From Bradyrhizobium sp. in8p8 (GTDB lineage: Bacteria; Pseudomonadota; Alphaproteobacteria; Rhizobiales; Xanthobacteraceae): DNA of 64,000 nucleotides. The notes beneath the pieces were generated by a model, which made no database searches, had not been told where the DNA came from, and was given only the letters and a program-made list of their open reading frames with translations. Positions 17,312 to 26,585 of this stretch are shown piece after piece. Within the stretch, counting starts at the first letter, position 1; each line of letters starts with the position of its first letter. The position numbers were made by a program, and so were the translations under genes. Location: contig NZ_AUGD01000002.1 in assembly GCF_000426845.1 (NCBI RefSeq), positions 186,001 to 250,000 of the forward strand, written 5' to 3'.

Positions 17312-18232
17312 TCAGTCGGCCGTGAGAATTCCCGGCTCCATGAAGTTGTTCACATCGAGCCCATGCTTCTTAAGGAGCGCCATGTGCGTGCCGGCCTTCT
17401 GCACCTCGATCAGCGCGGCGAGCACGGCATCGCGGAATTTCGGCTTGTTCTTGGGCACGGCGATGCCGACGGAATACGGGATCGTCACCGCAATCGCCTT
17501 CTCCAGCTTGTCCGGATAGGCCTTTACGGCGCTGTCGACGGTGTTGACGTCGTTGATGTAGGTGTCGGCGCGGCCGGCGAGGATCGCCTGAATGCAGTTG
17601 GCGTTGTTGTCGTAGAGCTGGATGGTCGGTTCGGGCTTGCCGGCCTTCTTGCACTCCGGGATCAACGCCTGGATCAGGGGCACCTCGACATAGCCGGTGT
17701 TTTCGGCGGCAGCGGCGCCGCACAGCGACAAGTTGATGCCGTTGATGCCCTTCGGATTGCCCTTGGCGACCAGGACGCCGTCGAACACTTTCGAGTAGGT
17801 GATGAAGTCGGCGGCCTTGGCGCGCTCCTTGGTGGCGTAGATGTCGGAGATCACGATGTCGGCCTGCCCGGCGGCCAGTGTGGTCAAGAGGGCTGCGAAC
17901 ACCACGGGCTTGTAGGTCAGCTTGAAGCCGAGGCATTCGCCGATGGCTTCGCCGAGATCGATGTCGAAACCGATGTACTTGCTGGGGTCCTTGGGATCGA
18001 TCGTCTCGTAACCCGGCGTGTGCGGGTTGATGGCGTTGACGAGTGTCTTGCCCTTCCAGTCCGGGTATTTCTCCTGGAGTGCGGCGCAGGCGGCGGGCGG
18101 AGCGGCCTGCGCACCGAGCGGTGCGGCGACGACGAGGCCGAACACGACGGCGGCGCCAAGCGTGGCCTTGCGCCATGGCGTTGATGCGCGCGCCATTCCC
18201 CGCCGCGCCTGGGGCCAAACCGATTTCTCCAT
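17312..18232 (-). CDS. periplasmic substrate-binding protein of an amino-acid-type ABC transporter
   Basis: 306 residues from the ATG at 18232 (MEKSVWPQARRG), which has GGAGG 10 bases upstream; the open frame extends to 18415 without support. The signal peptide has a hydrophobic core ATLGAAVVFGLVVAAPLGAQA. The mature protein is a family 3 (SBP_bac_3) fold: KTLVNAINPHTPGYETIDPKD...GFDIDLGEAIGECLGFKLTYKPVVFAALLTTLAAGQADIVISDIYATKERAKAADFITYSKV. The last Asp/Ile/Tyr run is characteristic of amino-acid binders. It is the first gene of the amide operon and delivers ligand to the fused permease-ATPase. Confidence 0.93.
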   Translation of the reverse strand: MEKSVWPQARRGMARASTPWRKATLGAAVVFGLVVAAPLGAQAAPPAACAALQEKYPDWKGKTLVNAINPHTPGYETIDPKDPSKYIGFDIDLGEAIGECLGFKLTYKPVVFAALLTTLAAGQADIVISDIYATKERAKAADFITYSKVFDGVLVAKGNPKGINGINLSLCGAAAAENTGYVEVPLIQALIPECKKAGKPEPTIQLYDNNANCIQAILAGRADTYINDVNTVDSAVKAYPDKLEKAIAVTIPYSVGIAVPKNKPKFRDAVLAALIEVQKAGTHMALLKKHGLDVNNFMEPGILTAD

Positions 18233-18507
18233 TTCGCCAGTTCCTCCGAATGTCATGGCGCCTGCCATGGTCCAGTGATCGGGGAGGAAGCGTGCGGAAC
18301 CGGGCCGTGAAAAGCTTGTCCGCGGGCGCACAAAAAATTGGATGGAGTGCGCCCGGCATTTGGGCAAGCGGCTGCACAAAAACTGGGATCTGCAGAATAC
18401 CGTCCGGTCGTCCACAGCCTGTCCGCAGCATATCCACAGGCTGACCGTGGCGGATTCGCCAGCCCATGCGAGCTACTTGCTGCGCACAAACTCACAAGGC
18501 GGCACGC

Positions 18508-18735
18508 TCAGCCCCCCGCCTGATCGAGCACCGCGCGGCAGGCCTCGCCGGTGGCGTGGACGTTCAAGATCTCGCCCGCGTGGAGCCGGTACACGTCGGG
18601 CGTCCAGGCCCGCCGCTGCACCGCTGTGCCCTGTGCATGAGCCGAGGAGGCAAACAGCGTCAGGAACAGCCCGACGGTGGATGCGCCGCGCGCTCGGCTC
18701 TTCACGCCCGCAAACCGCAGGAATCTTGCCTTCAT
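18508..18735 (-). CDS. small secreted protein, unknown function
   Basis: 75 residues from the ATG at 18735, with AGGAG at 7 bases. It has a signal peptide (basic MKARFLRFAGVKSRARG, hydrophobic STVGLFLTLFASS, cleavage after AHA) and a mature part of about 40 residues (QRRAWTPDVYRLHAGEILNVHATGEACRAVLDQAGG). I do not recognise a domain. A perfect CRP-type palindrome lies about 84 bases upstream of the start. Confidence 0.65.
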   Translation of the reverse strand: MKARFLRFAGVKSRARGASTVGLFLTLFASSAHAQGTAVQRRAWTPDVYRLHAGEILNVHATGEACRAVLDQAGG

Positions 18736-18818
18736 GACCAGTCTCCTGCTCTGCCTCTCCCGCCGAAGCCACCGCGGCTGGCGTGGCACGAAGAGATAGG
18801 AGAATAAACCGTTGGGAA

Positions 18819-18834
18819 TGTGATCTCTTTCACA
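18819..18834. promoter_or_regulatory. CRP/FNR-family-type operator, TGTGA-N6-TCACA
   Basis: TGTGATCTCTTTCACA is a perfect match to the CRP half-site arrangement, upstream of the small secreted protein gene ending at 18508. Related sites occur at 60730 and, with one change, at 62795. The binding protein is inferred, not shown. Confidence 0.5.
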
Positions 18835-18995
18835 CCCGCGGCGCGCAGGAGGCACCTAGGCTTCGCCGAGGAATTTTCAGGAATTGCTAACCAATCGGAT
18901 CCCGATCGCCGGATCGTTAAAATGCGAGCGATCGGGTCAATCCGGAAACAAACCGGCTTTGCGACATTGCGCCATCCGCGTTCTGCGAGGGTGTG

Positions 18996-19190
18996 ATGAG
19001 CGAAGCCGAATTCAACTTGATGCTGGATGCTGTCCGGGACGCCATGGTCTTCGAAGATGTCGCGCCCGTGCCTGAGGTGGAATTCGTGCCCCGCTCGTGG
19101 AGTCTTGAGACGACGCCCAAAGCCGCCAATGACAACGAAGGCGCCTGGCCCCTCCTGCCCTTCCCCGAGGGGTGGTACGCGGCCAGCTGA
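18996..19190 (+). CDS. small conserved-looking hypothetical protein
   Basis: 64 residues starting MSEAEFNLMLDAVRDAMVFEDV, from the ATG at 18996 behind GAGG at about 5 bases (a GTG one codon earlier is also in frame). The acidic helical N-terminus is followed by a Pro/Trp-rich tail (KAANDNEGAWPLLPFPEGWYAAS). No signal peptide or membrane segment. The compact ending has the look of a lineage-specific rhizobial protein, but I cannot assign a role. Confidence 0.6.
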   Translation: MSEAEFNLMLDAVRDAMVFEDVAPVPEVEFVPRSWSLETTPKAANDNEGAWPLLPFPEGWYAAS

Positions 19191-19340
19191 GGGGTTTTTT
19201 CGCGGCAGTCTGGATGCACGCCCGCCTCACGGGCGCAGTGCGTCTGACCGTGGGCAAAGCCGTCGGTACAGCGGGGGCAAGCCTCGACGCTCTCTCCCGG
19301 CCGGAAGTCGAATTACGACGATAGATCAGTGATTTATGAA

Positions 19341-19414
19341 TGGAGGCCACGACCAGAATTGAACTGGTGTACACGGTTTTGCAGACCGTTGCGTAACCAC
19401 TCCGCCACGTGGCC
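19341..19414 (-). tRNA. tRNA-Cys(GCA)
   Basis: The reverse strand gives acceptor GGCCACG paired with CGTGGCC, D-arm GGCGGAGTGGTTACGC, anticodon stem-loop ACGGTCTGCAAAACCGT (anticodon GCA), T-arm CCAGTTCAATTCTGG, discriminator T and encoded CCA. Confidence 0.97.
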
Positions 19415-19518
19415 CCGTAAGGGCGGAGCAATATAGGGGATGAAGGGTTTAGGCAACCGCCTTCGTCCCACTTTCCCGCCGACTTCCAGGCTCTTGAAAG
19501 ACCCAGAGTGCCATGCCG

Positions 19519-20259
19519 TCAGGCGCGTTTGCGGCGTCGGAAGTCGCGCCTGCGGCCTTTCGCGGCGGGTCTGGGCGCCAATTCCGGCATCTCTGCCTGG
19601 ACCTCGCGGTAACGTGCAAGCAGCCTTTCAAAACTCGCGTGCAGCGTCTCGGCGATGTCGGGACGCCGCTCGAGCCCGGCGAGGATCGTCGCCGCGGCCT
19701 CGATGGTCGAAAGCCCGTCGCTCCGCGGCTCCCTGCGCAACCGCCCGTATCGCGAGGGGTGCGCCGGGTTGAGGATCACGCGCTGGCACTTGAGCATCCA
19801 GGGATTGCGCCACCACAGCGCCTTCGCCTGGCTCCAGGTTCCGTCGAGCAGCACGATGCCTTCGAGCTTGCTGAGGATCGCGCGCTGATTCTCCGCGACC
19901 TCGCCCTTGCGGTTGAGCGCGACGATCTCGCCTTCGGCTTCCAGATCGGCCGCGCGCGCCGAGCCGAGGTAGAGCACGGCCCAGTGCGAGGCGTTCTCGA
20001 TCGGCCGGCCCATTGCTTTGGACAGGCTCGGCCAGGACAGGCCGACCCGCACTGTGGCGTCGGCAAAATGCTTCGCCAGCAGCCGCGCGGTGCCGAGCGC
20101 CCTGTCCTGCTCCTGCGGGTGCTGGAGGATCAGCAGCGAAAGACGGTTCTCGATCGGCACGACGCTGTCGCAGATGCAGAGCGGCATCGGCTTCTGACAG
20201 TGCGGGCATTCGGGAATCGTCTCGGGCGGCGCGGCGGTGGTCTGGGGCGGGTTGGACAT
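19519..20259 (-). CDS. DTW domain protein, probable tRNA-uridine aminocarboxypropyltransferase
   Basis: 246 residues from the ATG at 20259 (MSNPPQTTAAPP). A Cys-rich N-terminal motif (CPHCQKPMPLCIC) precedes the DTW domain: LLILQHPQEQDRALGTARLLAKHF, LYLGSARA, then the signature LDGTWSQAKALWWRNPWM, and RRYGRLRREPR-like basic residues with DGLSTIEAAA. DTW proteins (TapT/TuaA, DTWD1/2) use SAM to add an aminocarboxypropyl group to tRNA uridines. The basic C-terminal tail (KGRRRDFRRRKRA) fits RNA binding. Its 5' end lies about 36 bases from the end of the RND operon. Confidence 0.88.
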   Translation of the reverse strand: MSNPPQTTAAPPETIPECPHCQKPMPLCICDSVVPIENRLSLLILQHPQEQDRALGTARLLAKHFADATVRVGLSWPSLSKAMGRPIENASHWAVLYLGSARAADLEAEGEIVALNRKGEVAENQRAILSKLEGIVLLDGTWSQAKALWWRNPWMLKCQRVILNPAHPSRYGRLRREPRSDGLSTIEAAATILAGLERRPDIAETLHASFERLLARYREVQAEMPELAPRPAAKGRRRDFRRRKRA

Positions 20260-20295
20260 GGGCGCGCTATACGCTTGAAGCTGCACTTCAACAAC

Positions 20296-23200
20296 CTATT
20301 CCGCCGGCACTGCCAGCGGACGCGGCTCGGACCGCCGCCGCAGGCGGTCGATCAGGAGGTAGATCACCGGCGTGGTGTAGAGCGTCAGGATCTGGGAGAC
20401 GAACAGGCCGCCGATGATGGTGATGCCGAGCGGGCGGCGCAGCTCCGTGCCGGGGCCGGTCGCGACCACGAGCGGAATGCCGGCGAACAGCGCCGCCATG
20501 GTCGTCATCAGAATGGGGCGGAAGCGCGCCTGGCAGGCTTCAAAGATCGCCTCGGCCGACGATAGACCTCGCTGGCGCTCGGCATCGAGCGCGAAATCCA
20601 CCATCATGATGCCGTTCTTCTTGACGATGCCGATCAACAGGATGATTCCGACGAAGGCGATCACCGTCAGCGGCGTGTTGGTGAGCTGAAGCGCGAGCAG
20701 CGCGCCGAGCCCGGCCGAGGGCAGCGTCGAGATGATCGTGAGCGGATGAGCGAGGCTCTCATAGAGCACACCCAACACGATATACATCGCGACCAGCGCA
20801 CCGAGGATCAGAAGCGGTTGACGGCCGGCGGTCCTGGCGAAGTCGCCGGCATTGCCATCGAAGCTGCCGCGAATGCCCTCCGGCATGTGCAACTCTTCGA
20901 CCGCGCGCTGGATGTTCTGCGTCGCCGCCTGCAGCGGTACGTCCGGCAGCAGGTTGAACGACACGGTGGTCGAAGGGAAAGACTGCGAGTGATAGACCGC
21001 AAGCGGGGCGAGCCCGCGTGTAGCATGCACCACCGCCGATAGCGGCACCTGGGCGTCGCCCGCACCGGCGACATAGATGCGATCGAGGTTGGAGGGATCG
21101 ACCTGGAACTTCGGGTCGATCTCCAGCACGATCATGTACTGGTTGCGCTGGGTGTAGATGATCGAGATCTGCCGTTGCGCGAATGCATTGTTGAGCGCGG
21201 TGTCGATATCCTGAACCCGGACGCCGAGCGCCGAGGCTTTCTGGCGGTCGATGGAGAGCGTGAGCTGGAGCCCGCCGGGGTCGCGATTGCTGGAGATGTC
21301 GGTGATGCCTTCGACGCTCTCCATGCGCTTGGCCACGATCGGAGCCCATTTCTGCAGCAGCCCGAGATCGGTGCTGGTGAGCGTGTACTGGTAATCGGAA
21401 TCGCTCTGGCGCCCGCCAGCGCGCACGTCCTGGGCTGCGAACATGAAAAGACGGATGCCGGGCACGGGGTACAGCGCGCGCCTGAGGCGATCGATGACAA
21501 CTTGCGTCGAGACGTGGTCGCGCTCCTCCGGCGGCTTCAGGCTGATGAACATGGTGCCGCGATTCGAGGTCGCCGCTCCCGGCCCGCCTCCGCTGCCGAC
21601 GGTCGATCCGATACCGGCAACGGCGGGATCCTGCATCACGATGTCGGCGAGCCGCTGCTGGAGGCTGAGCATCGACTGGAACGAGATGTCGGCCGAGGCG
21701 CGCGTCGCGCCGATGATGAAACCGGAATCGTCGGTCGGGAAATAGCCCTTGGGCACCTTGATGTAGAGCGTCACGGTGAGGCCGATCGTGGCGAAGAACA
21801 CCAGCAATGTCGCCAACGGATAATCCAGCACGGCACGCAAGCTTCTGGCGTAGAAAGCCACGATGCGCGACAGCGAACCCTCTATGATGCGATCGAAAAG
21901 GGTCGCCGTACCGGACGTGGTCTGGCGGATGTAGTGAGCGCAGATCATCGGCGTGACCGTCAGTGACACCAGCGTCGAGACCAGGATGGCGAAGGTCAGC
22001 GTCAGCGAGAATTCGCGCAGCAGACGGCCGACGATGCCGTCCATGAAGATCAGCGGGGTGAAGGCGGCGATCAGCGACAGGCTGATCGAGACGACGGTGA
22101 AGCCGATCTGCTTCGCACCCTCCCGCGCGGCCTGGAACGGCCGCATGCCATGCTCGAGATTGCGATACATGTTCTCGATCATGACGATCGCATCGTCGAC
22201 GACGAAGCCGACGGAGATCGCGAGCGCCATGAGCGACAGATTGTCGATCGAGAAACCTGCGACCCACATCCCGGCGCAGGTGCCGGCCAGCGCCAGCGGC
22301 ACCGATATCCCGGCCGCGATCGTCGGGGTCAGGCGGCGGAGGAACACGAACACCACGACCATCACCAGGAACGACGTCGCCAGCAGGGTCCATTGCATGT
22401 CCAGGACGCTGGCGCGGATCGTGCTGGTACGGTCGACCAGAGTGGATATCTCGACGCCGGCCGGGATCCACTGCTTCAGCGCGGGGATCAGGGCCTTCAC
22501 CCTGTCGACGGTGTCGATGACGTTGGCATCACCCTGCTTGGTGATCTGGATCAGCACCGCCGGCTGTTTGTTGAACCAGGCGATCGAGCGGGCGTTCCGG
22601 ACGGAATCCTCGATGTCGGCGACGTCCGAGAGCCGCACGAAATTGCCGTTGGAGCTCTTGATGACGATGTCGCGGAACTCTTTGGCGGTGCGCATCTGCC
22701 GATTGAGCGCCAGCGTCTCGGCCTGGCGTTCGCCTTCGAAGATGCCGACCGGACCGAGCGGATTGGCATTGACGATCGCGGTCCTGACGTCGTCGGTGGC
22801 GATGCCAGCACTCGAGAGCGCGACGGGGTTGAGCTGCACCCGTACGGCCGGCTGGTCGGCGCCGGATACCGTGACATCGCCGACGCCGGGCACTTGCGAG
22901 ATGCGCTGCGCGATGACCGTATCCGCAACGTCGTAGATTGCACTGGCCGACAGAGTTTTCGAGGTCAGCGCCAGCACGAAGACGGGCGCGCCGGCCGTAT
23001 TGGCTTTCCGGAAGCGCGGCAGCGTCGGCAGGTCGGTCGGCAGGTCGACCATCGACGCGTTGATGGCCGCCTGCACGTCGCGTGCGGCCTTGTCGATGTT
23101 GCGGCCGATGTCGAACTGAAGCTGGATGCTGGTGGTCCCGAGGGTCGAAGTCGAGGTGATCTGGTTGATGCCGGCAATCTCGCCTAACCGCCGCTCCAGG

Positions 23201-23400
23201 GGCGAGGCCACCGTGGCCGCCATCACGGACGGGTCCGCGCCGGGGCGGCTGGCCGAGACGAAGATGGCGGGGAAATCGACATTGGGGACTGAGGCGACGG
23301 GCAGAAATTGGTAGGCGACGACGCCCAGCAGGAACAACCCGATCGACAGCAGCGTGGTCGCGACCGGCCGGCGGATGAAGGGCTCCGAGATCGAAGCCAT
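20296..23400 (-). CDS. mdtC: RND efflux pump inner-membrane subunit (MdtC-like)
   Basis: 1034 residues starting MASISEPFIRRPVATTLLSIGLF. The frame is open further upstream, but that stretch is out of frame with, and overlaps, the preceding gene. HAE1/MdtBC family features are FIRRPVAT, the 12-helix layout with two large periplasmic loops, the proton-relay acidic pair in helix 4 (AISVGFVVDDAIVMIEN), and GIVKKNGIMMVDFALDAERQRGLSSAEAI. The start codon overlaps the upstream pump's stop by one base (TGATG). It would pair with the second pump in a heterotrimer, as in MdtABC, which exports bile salts, novobiocin and similar compounds in E. coli. Actual substrates are unknown. Confidence 0.92.
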   Translation of the reverse strand: MASISEPFIRRPVATTLLSIGLFLLGVVAYQFLPVASVPNVDFPAIFVSASRPGADPSVMAATVASPLERRLGEIAGINQITSTSTLGTTSIQLQFDIGRNIDKAARDVQAAINASMVDLPTDLPTLPRFRKANTAGAPVFVLALTSKTLSASAIYDVADTVIAQRISQVPGVGDVTVSGADQPAVRVQLNPVALSSAGIATDDVRTAIVNANPLGPVGIFEGERQAETLALNRQMRTAKEFRDIVIKSSNGNFVRLSDVADIEDSVRNARSIAWFNKQPAVLIQITKQGDANVIDTVDRVKALIPALKQWIPAGVEISTLVDRTSTIRASVLDMQWTLLATSFLVMVVVFVFLRRLTPTIAAGISVPLALAGTCAGMWVAGFSIDNLSLMALAISVGFVVDDAIVMIENMYRNLEHGMRPFQAAREGAKQIGFTVVSISLSLIAAFTPLIFMDGIVGRLLREFSLTLTFAILVSTLVSLTVTPMICAHYIRQTTSGTATLFDRIIEGSLSRIVAFYARSLRAVLDYPLATLLVFFATIGLTVTLYIKVPKGYFPTDDSGFIIGATRASADISFQSMLSLQQRLADIVMQDPAVAGIGSTVGSGGGPGAATSNRGTMFISLKPPEERDHVSTQVVIDRLRRALYPVPGIRLFMFAAQDVRAGGRQSDSDYQYTLTSTDLGLLQKWAPIVAKRMESVEGITDISSNRDPGGLQLTLSIDRQKASALGVRVQDIDTALNNAFAQRQISIIYTQRNQYMIVLEIDPKFQVDPSNLDRIYVAGAGDAQVPLSAVVHATRGLAPLAVYHSQSFPSTTVSFNLLPDVPLQAATQNIQRAVEELHMPEGIRGSFDGNAGDFARTAGRQPLLILGALVAMYIVLGVLYESLAHPLTIISTLPSAGLGALLALQLTNTPLTVIAFVGIILLIGIVKKNGIMMVDFALDAERQRGLSSAEAIFEACQARFRPILMTTMAALFAGIPLVVATGPGTELRRPLGITIIGGLFVSQILTLYTTPVIYLLIDRLRRRSEPRPLAVPAE

Positions 23401-26400
23401 CACTGCATACCCTCGGTCGCACCGGCGACCGGCGGCCCGCCGGATTCGGCAGGCGGCAGTGCCTGTTCGAGGCGCCGGTTGATGCGGTCGAGCGCGAGAT
23501 AGATCACGGGCGTGGTATAGAGGGTCAGGAGCTGGCTCAGCAGCAGGCCGCCAATGATGGAGATGCCGAGCGGAAAGCGCAGCTCGGCGCCCGTGCCGCT
23601 TTCGATCGCGAGCGGCAGCGCCCCGAACAGCGCCGCCAGCGTCGTCATCATGATGGGGCGGAAGCGCAAGAGACACGCCTGCACGATCGCCTCGTTCGGC
23701 GACATGCCCCGCCCGCGCTCGGCCTCGAGCGCAAAGTCGATCATCATGATCGCGTTCTTCTTGACGATACCCATCAAGAGGATGATGCCGATCAGGCCGA
23801 TCACCGAAAGATCCTGACCGCATAGCATCAGGGCCAGGATCGCACCGACGCCGGCCGAAGGCAGCGTCGAGAGGATCGTGATCGGATGGATGTAGCTCTC
23901 ATAGAGCACACCGAGCACGATGTAGATCGTGATAACGGCGGCGAGCAGCAGCCAGGGCTGACCGGCGAGCGCCTTGGCGAATTCGGCGGCGTCGCCGGCG
24001 TAGACGCCGACGATGCTGTTGGGCATGCCGATGCGGGTCTCGATGGTCTTGACCGCCTCGACGGCATCGCCGAGTGCCGCGCCCGGCGCGAGGTTGAAGC
24101 TGAGCGAGACGGACGGGAACTGCGCCTGGTGCGAGATCGCGAGCGGCGCCGTGGTGCGCTTCAGCGTCGCCACCGCCGACAGAGGCACTTGGGCGGCGGG
24201 CGCGCCCGCGGTCACGCTCGCAGCGCCCGGGAGATAGAGCTTTGACAGGATCGAGGGATCGCGCTGGTACATCGGCAGCGCCTCCAGCACGACGCGGTAT
24301 TGGTTGGCCTGGCCGTAAATGGTCGAGATCTGTCGCTGCGCGAAGGCGTCGTTGAGCGTGTCGGTGATGGCCTGGAGGCTGACGCCGAGCTGGCCTGCGC
24401 GCGTCCTGTCGACATCAAGCTGAGCCCGCAGGCCTCCCTCCTGCGCCTCCGAGGAGACGTCCCGGAACAAGGGATCGCGCCGCATCTCGGCAACCAGCTT
24501 GCGCGCCCATTCCGAGACCAGCGTCGCATCGGTACCGGTCAGCGTGTACTGATATTGCGAGCGGCTCGACTGCGTCGATATCTGCACGTCCTGCACCGGC
24601 TGGAAATAGACGGTCATGCCGGGGATGCCCGACACCCGCTCCTTCAGCCGGGCCACGACGACTGTGATGTCGTCCCGTCGCTCGCCGCGCGGCTTCAAGC
24701 CCATGACGAGCCGGCCGACATTGGTGGTCGGATTGACCGAACCCGCACCGATCACCGAGACCACGCCGAGCACATCAGGGTCGGCCCTGATGGCCTCCGC
24801 CACCTCGGCCTGCCGTCTCTTCATCTCCGCGAACGATACGTCGGGCCCAGCCTCGGTTACCGCCGTGATCGAGGCGGTGTCCTGCAGCGGGAGGAAACCC
24901 TTGGGCGCGACGACATAGAGCACGAGGGTCGCGATCAGCGTAACGAATGTCACGACCAGCGTGGCGCGCTGGCGTTCCAGCACCCACAGCAGCGATCTGT
25001 GATAGGCCTCGACCGTGCGGTCGATGAAGCGGCTGATCGCGGCCAAGCCCGGCACCGCCAGCTCTTCGTGGGAATGCTTGAGCAGGCGCGAGCACATCAT
25101 CGGCGTCAGCGTCAGCGAGACCACCGCCGACGTCACGACCGCGATCGTCAGGGTCAGCGCGAATTCGCGGAACATGCGCCCGACGAGACCCGACATGAAC
25201 AAGAGCGGAATGAACACCGCGATCAGCGACACCGTCAGCGAGATCACGGTGAAGCCGATCTCGCTGGCGCCCTTCAGCGAGGCCTCCATCGGACCGTCGC
25301 CGTTCTCCATGTGCCGCACGATGTTCTCGATCATGACGATGGCATCGTCGACCACGAATCCCGTGCCGATCGTGAGCGCCATCAGCGAGAGATTATCGAG
25401 ACTGAAGCCGGCAAAATACATGATGCCAAAGCTCGTGATCAGCGACAGCGGCAGCGCGACGCCGGCGATCACCGTTGCGCGCAGCGAGCGCAGGAACAGC
25501 AGCACGACCAGCGTTACCAGCACGACGGCGAGGACCAGCGTGAACTGCACATCGCGCACCGAAGCGCGGATGGTGACGGTGCGGTCGGACACGATAGTGA
25601 GGTTCACGCCGGCCGGGATCGCGCGCTGCACCTTGGGGATTTCCGCGCGGATCTGGCTGACGACGTCGATGACGTTGGCGCCGGGCTGGCGCTGGATGTC
25701 GATGATGACGGCCGGCGCGCCCTGGTACCAGCCGCCGGTGCGATCGTTCTCGAGACCATCGATAATCTGTGCGACATCGCCGATGGTGACGGGCGAGCCG
25801 TTGCGATACGTGATGATGATGGGTTTGTAGGCGTCGGCGGCCGCGATCTGGTCGTTGGCAGCGATGATGTAGGATTGTTGCGCGCCGTCGAGCGAGCCCT
25901 TCGGCCCCGAGACATTGGCGCTGGCGATCGCGGTGCGCAGATCCTCCATGGCGATGCCGTAGGCGGCGAGGCGCGCCAGATCGGCCTGGATGCGCACGGC
26001 CGGCTTCAGCCCGCCCAGCACCGAGACGCGCCCGACGCCAGAGATCTGGCTCAAACGCTGCGCCAAAATGGTATCAGCGATGTCGCTCATCGCTCGCAGC
26101 GAGATCGTGTCCGAGCGCAGCGCCAGCGTCATCACCGGCGCATCCGCCGGGTTCACCTTGGCGTAGGTCGGCGGATAGGGCAGCGTCTTGGGCAGCACGC
26201 CGGCCGCCGCGTTGATCGCGGCCTGCACGTCCTGGGTGGCGCCGTCGATGTCGCGGTTGAGGTCGAACTGGAGCGAGATCTGGCTGACGCCGAACGAGCT
26301 GGTCGAGTTCATCGACGTCAGCGACGGGATCTGGCCGAGCTGCCGCTCCAGCGGCGCGGTGATCAGCGAGGCGACCACGTCGGGGCTGGCGCCAGGAAGC

Positions 26401-26549
26401 TGCGTCGTCACCTGAACCGTCGGGAAATCGACCTGGGGCAGCGCCGAGACCGGGAGCGCGAAATAGCCCAGCAGCCCGCCGATCATGAGAGCGATGCCGA
26501 GCAGCGAGGTCGCGATGGGTCGACGGATGAAGGGTTCGGAGACGCCCAT
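23400..26549 (-). CDS. mdtB: RND efflux pump inner-membrane subunit (MdtB-like)
   Basis: 1049 residues beginning MGVSEPFIRRPIATSLLGIALMIGGL. It has the HAE1 architecture with SLMALTIGTGFVVDDAIVMIENIVRHME (helix 4 acidic pair) and GIVKKNAIMMIDFALEAERGRGMSPNEAI. It is clearly paralogous to the next gene but diverged, as expected for an MdtB/MdtC pair. It starts 36 bases after the adaptor gene and shares one base with the next start, so translation is probably coupled. Confidence 0.92.
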   Translation of the reverse strand: MGVSEPFIRRPIATSLLGIALMIGGLLGYFALPVSALPQVDFPTVQVTTQLPGASPDVVASLITAPLERQLGQIPSLTSMNSTSSFGVSQISLQFDLNRDIDGATQDVQAAINAAAGVLPKTLPYPPTYAKVNPADAPVMTLALRSDTISLRAMSDIADTILAQRLSQISGVGRVSVLGGLKPAVRIQADLARLAAYGIAMEDLRTAIASANVSGPKGSLDGAQQSYIIAANDQIAAADAYKPIIITYRNGSPVTIGDVAQIIDGLENDRTGGWYQGAPAVIIDIQRQPGANVIDVVSQIRAEIPKVQRAIPAGVNLTIVSDRTVTIRASVRDVQFTLVLAVVLVTLVVLLFLRSLRATVIAGVALPLSLITSFGIMYFAGFSLDNLSLMALTIGTGFVVDDAIVMIENIVRHMENGDGPMEASLKGASEIGFTVISLTVSLIAVFIPLLFMSGLVGRMFREFALTLTIAVVTSAVVSLTLTPMMCSRLLKHSHEELAVPGLAAISRFIDRTVEAYHRSLLWVLERQRATLVVTFVTLIATLVLYVVAPKGFLPLQDTASITAVTEAGPDVSFAEMKRRQAEVAEAIRADPDVLGVVSVIGAGSVNPTTNVGRLVMGLKPRGERRDDITVVVARLKERVSGIPGMTVYFQPVQDVQISTQSSRSQYQYTLTGTDATLVSEWARKLVAEMRRDPLFRDVSSEAQEGGLRAQLDVDRTRAGQLGVSLQAITDTLNDAFAQRQISTIYGQANQYRVVLEALPMYQRDPSILSKLYLPGAASVTAGAPAAQVPLSAVATLKRTTAPLAISHQAQFPSVSLSFNLAPGAALGDAVEAVKTIETRIGMPNSIVGVYAGDAAEFAKALAGQPWLLLAAVITIYIVLGVLYESYIHPITILSTLPSAGVGAILALMLCGQDLSVIGLIGIILLMGIVKKNAIMMIDFALEAERGRGMSPNEAIVQACLLRFRPIMMTTLAALFGALPLAIESGTGAELRFPLGISIIGGLLLSQLLTLYTTPVIYLALDRINRRLEQALPPAESGGPPVAGATEGMQ

Positions 26550-26585
26550 GGGATCTGCCTGCCGCTCAGGCGGCTGTTGTCGGGA

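Noticed and set aside
18414..18445. CCACAGCCTG and CCACAGGCTG with a TATCCACA, resembling DnaA boxes
   Set aside because: Only one near-match box and no AT-rich unwinding region or dnaA/dnaN/repABC genes, so not evidence of an origin.
23401..23823. N-terminal extension of the MdtC-like frame
   Set aside because: It is the out-of-frame reading of the upstream pump's 3' end; the MASISEPF start matches the family.
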